From a virus, in IMG/VR virus record IMGVR_UViG_3300011113_000691, positions 1-26,881 of that record: a DNA stretch of 26,881 nt. One strand, written 5' to 3'. The position numbers and the translations under genes were made by a program. Below the pieces are notes generated by a model. That model was not told the DNA's origin and did not search any database. It was given only the letters and a program-made list of their open reading frames with translations. Positions 19,110 to 26,464 of this stretch are shown here, one piece after another. How positions within the stretch are numbered: position 1 is the stretch's first letter; every line of letters begins with the position of its first letter.

Positions 19110-20653
19110 CGACCGCGCTCTATTACACCACGAATACGACTTAATAATTTTCTATAAGTTTGTGTAGATAAATGTTTTTCCATTTCTCCCATCAACTCAG
19201 TATCTCCGCGATAAACGGCATTTTGTGTTAAAATTGGAGCCACTTGAGAACTACCAATATCACGTCCACGAACTCTAAATTCTGGCCCTTCTTTTGGTAA
19301 ACGAACATCCAATCTAGGATAAATTAAATCTTTCCATACTAAATCGGAATAAGCTTCAATATTTTTTTGTGGTACAACAGTTAACAATCCTGGAAAATTA
19401 AATCTTCCTTTACCGCTAGCCGAAGGAACAACAAGCCAAGGAGTTTTACTCAAACTTCTTTTTAAAATACCAGTTAATGTTGGATAATTTTCTGGAGAAA
19501 TTTTAGTAGCAGCATCTCTTACTTTTTGCTTATCTCCAGATGTTTTAGGTTGATTTTGTAAAAGATCTTGAACTTTTTTTAACCCTGTTAAATTTGCAGT
19601 TTGAGGTAACCATGCAAATGGTGTGGTATTTTCACCTTTTGTATCTGCACCTATAAGTTCATCAGTTTCTGGAACATACAATGTAGTGTCTGCACCAGAT
19701 TGTGTGACAGGTTGCTTGTATGCACGCACTGTAGAAGAAGCTACTTTAACTGGATCTGTCGGATTTTGTAATAAATTGTGAATCCCTCCAAATAACGTCC
19801 CAACTCGTTGTAAAAATGCACCTCTTTTTAATCGTCCATTGTCAGATTTATCAATTTTTTGTGGATTAATAATAATATCTGCACCTTGTCCAACAACATC
19901 CTTCATAGCTTTTTCATTATTTTCAGTTAGCGACAAATTATCCAATTTATATTCTTCCATAAAACTCAATGGCTTAAATTTAATCCAGTAGATATCAGAT
20001 TCACCTGTATCTGGATTCATAGATCTTAAAGCCATATGACCTTTTGGATTTCTTCTTTGATATCTTTGTAAGTAGCGTTTAGTATCGCTATCGGGAACAT
20101 GTTTCCATGCTTTTGCATTCTTAAATGAAGTCATTTCTTCTGGACAAACATCAAACATTTCACAATTATCCATACCACTTAAAACTGGTTGAGTCCTGCG
20201 TGTAGTTCCCATTGCAGGATCATATCCAGAAACAGAACCAGTATTATAAGCAGGAGAAGTGCCAGCAGTTGCCATACCAGCAGCACCCATATCTTCACAA
20301 AGTTCAATATAACTTACATCATTATGACCATTTAACAAAAGATTGGCTTCTACCAATCCCATAAATTCCGAATCTGTAATGCCAAATTCTTTTGCTTCTT
20401 CGCCAAATAGCTGCATGGTGCTCATATAATTGCCCAATTTAGCCTTTGTTATTCCCATAGGTAATTCAGCAAAAATTTTCTTTAATTTAATTATTAAATA
20501 TTCTAGCGGATCAATGCTGCTCTCAGGTTTTAAAAAGTTTCCATTTGCATCTATTGCCCCAGCTTGATAAGCAGACAAAGAAGTATAGGGGTCTGAAATA
20601 CCCTGTGCAAATGTGTTAAAATAAAATGATGGAACGTAAGGAGGTGCAGCCAT
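19100..20653 (-). CDS. Large late protein, unknown function
   Basis: 517 aa. No recognisable catalytic motif. The N-terminus MAAPPYVPSFYFNTFAQGISDPYTS looks like an extended virion-protein arm and lacks the capsid-targeting leader. Two Cys-containing segments (VSYIELCEDMGAAGMATAG and DNCEMFDVCPEEM) lie in the first 180 residues, and the last 60 are rich in Arg and Glu. A late promoter (AATAAATA) sits 6 bases before the start and supports a virion or morphogenesis role. It is the first gene of its own unit and the largest unknown of the block. Confidence 0.7.
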   Translation of the reverse strand: MAAPPYVPSFYFNTFAQGISDPYTSLSAYQAGAIDANGNFLKPESSIDPLEYLIIKLKKIFAELPMGITKAKLGNYMSTMQLFGEEAKEFGITDSEFMGLVEANLLLNGHNDVSYIELCEDMGAAGMATAGTSPAYNTGSVSGYDPAMGTTRRTQPVLSGMDNCEMFDVCPEEMTSFKNAKAWKHVPDSDTKRYLQRYQRRNPKGHMALRSMNPDTGESDIYWIKFKPLSFMEEYKLDNLSLTENNEKAMKDVVGQGADIIINPQKIDKSDNGRLKRGAFLQRVGTLFGGIHNLLQNPTDPVKVASSTVRAYKQPVTQSGADTTLYVPETDELIGADTKGENTTPFAWLPQTANLTGLKKVQDLLQNQPKTSGDKQKVRDAATKISPENYPTLTGILKRSLSKTPWLVVPSASGKGRFNFPGLLTVVPQKNIEAYSDLVWKDLIYPRLDVRLPKEGPEFRVRGRDIGSSQVAPILTQNAVYRGDTELMGEMEKHLSTQTYRKLLSRIRGVIERGRQS

Positions 20654-20659
20654 TTATAA

Positions 20660-20667
20660 TATTTATT
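20660..20667 (-). promoter_or_regulatory. Late promoter AATAAATA
   Basis: Minus-strand AATAAATA, 6 bases before ATG 20653. It overlaps the last codons of the gene upstream. Confidence 0.65.
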
Positions 20668-21061
20668 GTTCTGTCTGTCTCAACTTTCGATCAATGCGGG
20701 GATCAGTATTAACTTCTGAGTAGTTAAATTCTGGTAACTTTTGAATATTAAATTCAAGAAATACCGTAAAAGATTTGAGGTAAGAATACAACCTTGGCTC
20801 GACCTTATAAAATAAGATACGAGCCGCATTTTCTTCTCCAAATACATTTTTTAAAATTATTATATGATTTAAAATTAACCGTTCTCTTATAGATTTTAAA
20901 GTTTTATGTTTATGAACTTTTTGGAGTAATCTTTTAACGTATTTTACACGTTTTAAATCATCCATAAATTCATTACGACCAGTGCATTCACTATTAAAAT
21001 AACACAACTGGCAAAACTCTAAAAAAGTATCCTCGGTTAAAGGCTTACTTTTATCAAGCAT
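20663..21061 (-). CDS. Conserved T4-like phage protein, unknown function
   Basis: 132 aa from ATG 21061, 7 bases after the preceding stop. GTG 21091 or 21085 in the same frame would add 8-10 residues and overlap the previous gene; both are possible. The sequence LDKSKPLTEDTFLEFC, then EFMDDLKRVKYVKRLLQKV, LKSIRERLILNHIIILKNVFG and YSYLKSFTVFLEF, follows a family common in T4-like and marine myoviruses (DDLKR-x-KYLKRL, ERLILNHIIVLYNVFG), function unknown. Helical, no enzymatic motif. Part of the late block. Confidence 0.75.
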   Translation of the reverse strand: MLDKSKPLTEDTFLEFCQLCYFNSECTGRNEFMDDLKRVKYVKRLLQKVHKHKTLKSIRERLILNHIIILKNVFGEENAARILFYKVEPRLYSYLKSFTVFLEFNIQKLPEFNYSEVNTDPRIDRKLRQTEQ

Positions 21062-21068
21062 CAAAAAA

Positions 21069-21620
21069 TTAATGTTGGCATCCACAGTCACTCTCGCCCG
21101 TATTATACGAAGATGTTTCAGTCGGGGTGATTACAAGAGTTACACGGCGAAGGTGATTCGGTTGTTTCTCAACATTCATTGTCAAGGCTAAAGAATAGCC
21201 TAATTTTTCTTTGATTCCATCTCCCTGCTTAAAGCCCTTTTTATTTACATCATCATATGGATTTTGACCATAAACACCTAATTGTGGGCTACCATATTGA
21301 ACCAATTCATATGTGCTCATACCATCTGAAACTTTTTGTGCTGGGCACATAAAATCTAGACCAAAATGATTTAGTTTTTGTTTTACGACTCCCAAAAGAC
21401 TATCTGGATCGATATAATCTTTAGAAGAAAAAGTATGAAGCATAGCGTTAATTGCATCAATTTGTCTGGGTAAAGCTAAATTAAATGTTCCCTTATCAGT
21501 TAAAGTGGAGGAACCCAATTTTCCCTGGGGATCACCAATATAAAGGCCACCGCCTTCGGTATGTTCCCCAGCATTTTCAGCAATTACGTCGATATTTTTA
21601 AGGAGTGTTTTAAATTTCAT
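21069..21620 (-). CDS. Virion-type protein with capsid-targeting leader and Cys/His tail
   Basis: 183 aa. MKFKTLLKNIDVIAE|NAGEH carries an IAE site at residues 13-15, as in T4 IPIII (FIAE|A). The body is Gly/Asp-rich with mixed strands; the last residues, GESDCGCQH, contain two Cys and one His that could bind a metal. No family recognised. ATG 21620 has AAGGAAC 4-5 bases upstream. A TAAATAAT sequence upstream of the ribosome site could be a weak late promoter, so this gene may be read from both its own and the upstream promoter. Confidence 0.72.
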   Translation of the reverse strand: MKFKTLLKNIDVIAENAGEHTEGGGLYIGDPQGKLGSSTLTDKGTFNLALPRQIDAINAMLHTFSSKDYIDPDSLLGVVKQKLNHFGLDFMCPAQKVSDGMSTYELVQYGSPQLGVYGQNPYDDVNKKGFKQGDGIKEKLGYSLALTMNVEKQPNHLRRVTLVITPTETSSYNTGESDCGCQH

Positions 21621-21631
21621 GTTGTTCCTTA

Positions 21632-22780
21632 TTATTTAGTTCTATTTTTAATCAACCCATATAAATCGCTGTTATAAACAGACTCATTTAAAGTTTTAAT
21701 TGAATTGTTAGTTATATCTTCGGCAATCTTTTTCCACTTTCCGCCTTTGCTCTTATAGCATTTTGCAGCCCAAGCATTGGCATACGCCGAAGGATAAACA
21801 TCAAATTTTGCTTTTGCTTGAGAAATACAAGAAGACCATTTGCTTGGATTTTTTGGTTTATTTTTCTTTTCTTCAAAAAGATTAACATCTTCTTTTAACA
21901 TTGCGCTAACTGGTTTAGCACTCCAAGTTCTACAGGCCCAATAGCGAGCCTTCCATTTTGGTCCAGGATTATCACAGTTATGACGAGCTCGGAAATTTCT
22001 TCTGCGATCTGGATCATCGCGCTTAATTTCCATATTAGGATCACCGAAGTTTACCTTAACTACATTTCCCCTATCATTTCGAACATAAACTTTGTACTTT
22101 TTAACATCACCGCGCATAATTTTGTTTAGTTTAACTTTTTTCTTGTCATCTTCATAAATGTCGATCATATCCCCATATTCATTTGTTTCATCGCCTTCTG
22201 TAACATCAACAAAACCCATAGTAACATCGGGTGCAAAATTTTCAGTGATAATATCACCATCTTCTGTAGTAAATGTTACAGTATGTACATTTTCACTAAT
22301 TTCAACCATATCAACATTTAAAATTTGTCCGGATTCATTAATTACTAGATCGCATGGAAGTAAATCTTTTGCTTCAATAGTAGAGAAGGGAAGAGCGTGT
22401 ACAACATTTAAATTTTCAACAATAAAATATTCAAATGTTTCTTTTACTTCAGTTACACCTGTTTCAACGTATACTGGTTTCTTTCCTTTTCCTTCTACAG
22501 CTCCCTTTTTACCTCTGCCGGCTTTTCTTTGAGCAGCGCGTTTACGTCTTACAAAGCTAGCAATTTTTTCTTTGCCAAGTTTTTTAGCTTTTTGTTTGCT
22601 CAAACAGGCAGCATAAGCATCACCCTCATCTGCATCACCGCATTTACCAACACGTTCACCTTTTGTATTATAACGATCCCACCCGGGGCCACCTCCAGCA
22701 GATTCTTTATTAAACCACTTACCTAAACCAGATTTGGCATATACTTTTTCTAGTAAAATTTCAAGATCGTTATATTTCAT
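21632..22780 (-). CDS. Three-module Cys-rich virion-type protein
   Basis: 382 aa. ATG 22780 overlaps the preceding stop as ATGA, which is preferred over a TTG two codons upstream. Module 1, about 18-95 (KWFNKESAGGGPGWDRYNTKGERVGKCGD, AYAACLS, FVRRKRAAQRKAGR), module 2, about 228-290 (KYKVYVRND, VKVNFGDPNMEIKRD, FRARHNCDNPG, ARYWACRTWS), and module 3, about 310-350 (KNPSKWSSCISQAKAKFDVYPSAYANAWA), are each patterns I know from separate phage proteins. An LLE site lies at 9-11, and further (L/I)xE sites occur. The middle section, 120-200, is acidic and beta-rich. Possibly an internal core protein cut into pieces. Confidence 0.75.
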   Translation of the reverse strand: MKYNDLEILLEKVYAKSGLGKWFNKESAGGGPGWDRYNTKGERVGKCGDADEGDAYAACLSKQKAKKLGKEKIASFVRRKRAAQRKAGRGKKGAVEGKGKKPVYVETGVTEVKETFEYFIVENLNVVHALPFSTIEAKDLLPCDLVINESGQILNVDMVEISENVHTVTFTTEDGDIITENFAPDVTMGFVDVTEGDETNEYGDMIDIYEDDKKKVKLNKIMRGDVKKYKVYVRNDRGNVVKVNFGDPNMEIKRDDPDRRRNFRARHNCDNPGPKWKARYWACRTWSAKPVSAMLKEDVNLFEEKKNKPKNPSKWSSCISQAKAKFDVYPSAYANAWAAKCYKSKGGKWKKIAEDITNNSIKTLNESVYNSDLYGLIKNRTK

Positions 22781-25152
22781 GACCAATCCTTGTTTTGTTT
22801 TTCACCTTTTTTATGTCCGTTATCTGAACGGTTATCGGAACGATCACGGACACGTAAATTATTTATGCCTTTGGAGCCACCATGTCTGAGAGGCTTTTTA
22901 TGATCGATGTCTTTTCCATCGCCTTTTTTAACTCTTCCTTTTTTGATCATCATTTCTCTGGCTTTAGTTCTTGCAGCTCTTTCTTTTCTTTGCTTTGGTT
23001 TTCCGTGATAATTTCTATATTCTTGCTTATAATTTCTTTTATATTCTTCAATAACCAAATCATCAAAAACCATTTGAATTAATTCTGGATATTTGAGCAT
23101 TCTATTTTTTGCATTTTCAAATATAGATTTAAGATTAATCATTAATGGTTCAGCATCTTCGGTAAGTAAATTTTGTTGAGAAATTAATACTCCAACTTCA
23201 CCATCAGTAATTAATTCGTTTCTTAATAAAGTTGCAAGAACAAAATCATTCGTTAAACCTTCTATTAAAAGATCGTTTAAAATAATCACACATTCACCTA
23301 AGACAGCATTAGTAACGTTCTCGCCTTTCATTACTGGAATCTTTGTAGTTTTATTTCCAATAGTTACATAATTATACTGAACTGCATTTAAATCTTTTGT
23401 ATTAAATCCAGGAAGAAGGCTAGCATTTAATAAGAAATCATTGGTCTTAAGTAAATGATTTACTACAATCTCCATTGGATTAATTTTATCTTTTTGAACA
23501 AGCATTTGTTCAATAGAAGGTTTTTTAGGTTCTACTGCTTCAATAACTGTGGCAAAGCTTTTAAGCATTGAGGCTGCTGATGGTTTATAATTTGTAATAT
23601 TAGAAGATGAGATTACATCTTTTGATGGAACAACATCAAGATTTGAATCTTTTGCAACTGTTGCAAAATATTCATCTGTTAGAGGAAAAATACCATTAAT
23701 TGTTATTAAGTGATTCGGGGCCATGGCTGGATCTGTAATTCCATCACCGCGCAATACAGTTTTAAGTAAACTGTCAATAACTGCACTTTTTATAACACTC
23801 TTAGTTGTTCCACCCTTTAACATATCTTTAGCTTGTGATTGCCAAGCTTTTTGATAATTTTGAAAAGATGCAGCTGGATTTAGTTGACCGTTTTCATCTA
23901 TTACTGTACCCATTTCCGAGCCATCTGGACCAGTAATTTTAGTTTTTTGAAGTTTAGCTAAAAGTTTAGGATTTTTTTGAATTTCACCCATCAATTCTTC
24001 TGGAACTAAGGTATTACTAAAAGTTCCTTGGATTTCATCCATAGTTTGTATAGTTTGGTTCATTTTTTTATCTTGAGCCATTAACTGTGGATTCATTAAG
24101 GTTTGTGTTAATGCACGCGCAACAAAACCTCTAAAGTTTTTATTTGACTGATCAAATTGATTTGTTGAAAGGGAAATTTCACCACTGGCTGCAACTTTAA
24201 ACTTATAGTTGCCACATTGTAAATCTGGATTACCTTCCGAACTTACAGGTTGATTTCCTGATTCTACATTTGTTAGCAATGTCTGAAGACATTGATCACC
24301 AATTTGTGAGAGAATTTTTCTTGCAGTAAAGAATGCGGAACGAGTAAAGTCTTTTGCATCTGGTGCAAGAGCCAAGTAAGTTTGAAGTTCTTGATCGCTA
24401 GCTCCTGCTTTCAATTTAGCCAAGAATACCAAAGCATTTAAGACCTGTTGGTTATAAGGAGAATTGCTTAAATTACTCAAACCAAATTCAACACTTAAAT
24501 TTTCATAAGAAAGTTTATCAAAATTATTATTGGTTGGTGGCTTGCGTGTCATTTGGAAATATTGAGCACGCAACTCTGGTGGCATAGAAGCCAATTGTTC
24601 TGGAGTCATTTGGGCCATAGTCTCAAACATTTGAGCCTGACTCATTTTTTTGGCTTTTGTTTTTTCTTTCTTTACCTTTTCTTCTTCACTTTTTGGTCTT
24701 GCTTCTTCTCTGCGCTCTTTTTCTTCACCAGTTTCAGCTTTTTTACCACGCTCTTTGGCTTCTTTTTGCTTCACATCACCCAATAAAAGTTTAGAAGCTC
24801 TAGTTTGTTCAAATTTATCTTCTGTGGTTGCTCTCTTAGCTTCATCCATACTCAACACATCTTTGTTTAGCTTTGTATGTTGAGAAGCATTAAATGAATC
24901 TTTAAAAATTAACTGTATAGAACCACCACGGGTTTTAACCAATAGAATGTCTTTTAAAAGTTCTTGTTTTGGTTTGCGCTCTCTTGGTGTTTCGCGGGCA
25001 CGCTCTGCACGTTTACGTGCTGCATCCCTAGCCTTTGCATCAGCTGTAGCCGATTTAGCTCTTTCTTTTTTTTCTGCGGCTCCAACTTGTTCTGGGGCCT
25101 CATTTAAAATTTTCACATCAAAAATATGGTTTAAAAGGGTTTTAAAGTTCAT
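22777..25152 (-). CDS. Large internal-head-type protein with C-terminal HNH-like domain
   Basis: 791 aa from ATG 25152; a TTG two codons upstream lies too close to the promoter. The leader FKTLLNHIFDVKILNE|APEQ ends in LNE. Residues 20-170 are a highly charged Lys/Glu/Arg/Ala-rich helix, followed by a long globular region without known domains. The C-terminus (about 690-791) is a HNH-like nuclease domain: RAARTKAREMMIKKG, then D-I-D750-H751-K-K-P-L and N764-N765-LRV with NRSDN. The usual order in such phage domains is DxDH, N-NLRV, NRS. A DNA-acting enzyme delivered with the genome is an inference. The end overlaps the next gene by 4 bases. Confidence 0.8.
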   Translation of the reverse strand: MNFKTLLNHIFDVKILNEAPEQVGAAEKKERAKSATADAKARDAARKRAERARETPRERKPKQELLKDILLVKTRGGSIQLIFKDSFNASQHTKLNKDVLSMDEAKRATTEDKFEQTRASKLLLGDVKQKEAKERGKKAETGEEKERREEARPKSEEEKVKKEKTKAKKMSQAQMFETMAQMTPEQLASMPPELRAQYFQMTRKPPTNNNFDKLSYENLSVEFGLSNLSNSPYNQQVLNALVFLAKLKAGASDQELQTYLALAPDAKDFTRSAFFTARKILSQIGDQCLQTLLTNVESGNQPVSSEGNPDLQCGNYKFKVAASGEISLSTNQFDQSNKNFRGFVARALTQTLMNPQLMAQDKKMNQTIQTMDEIQGTFSNTLVPEELMGEIQKNPKLLAKLQKTKITGPDGSEMGTVIDENGQLNPAASFQNYQKAWQSQAKDMLKGGTTKSVIKSAVIDSLLKTVLRGDGITDPAMAPNHLITINGIFPLTDEYFATVAKDSNLDVVPSKDVISSSNITNYKPSAASMLKSFATVIEAVEPKKPSIEQMLVQKDKINPMEIVVNHLLKTNDFLLNASLLPGFNTKDLNAVQYNYVTIGNKTTKIPVMKGENVTNAVLGECVIILNDLLIEGLTNDFVLATLLRNELITDGEVGVLISQQNLLTEDAEPLMINLKSIFENAKNRMLKYPELIQMVFDDLVIEEYKRNYKQEYRNYHGKPKQRKERAARTKAREMMIKKGRVKKGDGKDIDHKKPLRHGGSKGINNLRVRDRSDNRSDNGHKKGEKQNKDWS

Positions 25153-25158
25153 CTCCAA

Positions 25159-25761
25159 TTATTTAGGCTCTGGAGATTCCCCATATTTTTCTAGTGGATT
25201 GTATAACTTTAAATTTTTATGTGTTTTTGCCACACCCCGTGCAAGCTTTTTTACAGCATCATAATCTAAATTATTAAGTTTTGAAAATTGTTTTAGATTA
25301 CTTACGGTAAATATTTCACCAGTATTAATATCTTGAAATGTTGCCGTTTTTACTGGAATAATTTTTTTAGGTTTTGGTTCTTCAAGATTTTCATGTGAAC
25401 CTACACCTTCTTTAACAGCTCGGATTTCTACCGCTGTCCAGCCTTTATAAGTCTTTCGCTTACCATTTAATAGTTCACAAATTTTTACTGGTGTTAGGCC
25501 GTGTTTCTCACCAAACTCTGTCATGCTTTCAAAAAATACTTTTTCTTCAGTACCCACACGTTTTAACCAGTAACCATTATGTTCTTTTACAGGATTAGTC
25601 CAAACCCAATAACGACCCTCTTGTGTAAAAAAACCACCATGTTCCTGAACAAATCTAGCACGATGTTTGGATGCTTTTGAATTATCATTCATCATGGTCC
25701 ATAATTTTGTACCACGATTATTTACTTCATTCCAAACAGTTTTTTCTTCACGATAAGCCAT
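25159..25761 (-). CDS. NUMOD1-like repeat protein without nuclease domain
   Basis: 200 aa. Two segments of about 38-40 residues look like NUMOD1 helix-turn-helix repeats, found in the DNA-binding part of HNH and GIY-YIG homing endonucleases: 73-110 (EKVFFESMTEFGEKHGLTPVKICELLNGKRKTYKGW) and 148-188 (GEIFTVSNLKQFSKLNNLDYDAVKKLARGVAKTHKNLKLY). The first half (SKHRARFVQEHGGFFTQEGRYWVWTNPVKE) contains no recognisable HNH or GIY-YIG residues. It may be a homing-endonuclease relic or a repurposed DNA-binding protein. It overlaps the upstream exonuclease gene by 14 bases. Confidence 0.65.
   Translation of the reverse strand: MAYREEKTVWNEVNNRGTKLWTMMNDNSKASKHRARFVQEHGGFFTQEGRYWVWTNPVKEHNGYWLKRVGTEEKVFFESMTEFGEKHGLTPVKICELLNGKRKTYKGWTAVEIRAVKEGVGSHENLEEPKPKKIIPVKTATFQDINTGEIFTVSNLKQFSKLNNLDYDAVKKLARGVAKTHKNLKLYNPLEKYGESPEPK
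25160..25167 (-). promoter_or_regulatory. Possible late promoter CCTAAATA
   Basis: Minus-strand CCTAAATA, 7 bases before ATG 25152. It overlaps the last codons of the NUMOD-repeat gene (PK-stop), so a coding coincidence is possible. Confidence 0.45.
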
Positions 25762-26416
25762 TTGTTTTTCTATAATCTGTTATTAAATGCTTCAAATGTT
25801 TAACGTATTTAATTGGCCTATCTTGAAAAACTTGCTTTATACCATCCTCACAAGCAATTAAAATAGCAAAATTATCAACAATTATTCCTGTTCTTTCTTG
25901 AAACATTAATGCATATGCACATGCCTGTGCAAAATAATTATCGATGTCTGATTCTCTTTTTTCTTTTGTGCTGGCTTTAAAGTCTATAATAGAGAGTTTA
26001 CCATCATATTCAGCAATACAATCTGTTCTACCAGCAAGACCAAGAGTTTTAGACCATAAAGGTGTTTCAAGAGCAACTATGTTGTCAATTTTATCTAGTT
26101 CAGGTTTTAACAATGAAAATAATGCTTTATTATTTGAATGGAGATTGTCAAAGTCTATATTTTCATTTTTAAGATATTGCTCAATTAAACTATGAAACTT
26201 TGTTCCCCGAGATGTTACTCTTTTGCTTTCCTCTGGATTTTTTTCTCTCCATTTAGCAAAAAAATGTTGTTTGCGAAAACCAACAACAGTCGTTACTGAT
26301 GGAAAAATTCCATCTGGAGTTTCATATAATCGTTTACCTTCAGAACTTACTTCTTTTAAAGTTCCTTCCAGTAAAATTTGTTTATGTGTAAAACTTTTAT
26401 TTGATACTAATGACAT
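25748..26416 (-). CDS. PD-(D/E)XK exonuclease, MGME1/Cas4/RecB-like
   Basis: 222 aa. The motifs of this nuclease group are all visible: VTSRGTKFHSLIEQYL with H75, the GLAGRTDCIAEYDGKLSIIDFKAS block with D132, D145 and K147, and the trailing Q164-x3-Y168 motif in YFAQACAYALMF. Such enzymes degrade single- or double-stranded DNA from an end, using Mg2+; T4-like marine phages commonly carry one among their late or recombination genes. The start ATG 26416 has no Shine-Dalgarno sequence. An ATAAATA-type element lies about 45 bases upstream (26461-26467). Confidence 0.85.
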   Translation of the reverse strand: MSLVSNKSFTHKQILLEGTLKEVSSEGKRLYETPDGIFPSVTTVVGFRKQHFFAKWREKNPEESKRVTSRGTKFHSLIEQYLKNENIDFDNLHSNNKALFSLLKPELDKIDNIVALETPLWSKTLGLAGRTDCIAEYDGKLSIIDFKASTKEKRESDIDNYFAQACAYALMFQERTGIIVDNFAILIACEDGIKQVFQDRPIKYVKHLKHLITDYRKTNGLS

Positions 26417-26464
26417 ATAAAATCACTTTCACAGTATATCACAAATTATGTAATATACAAATAT

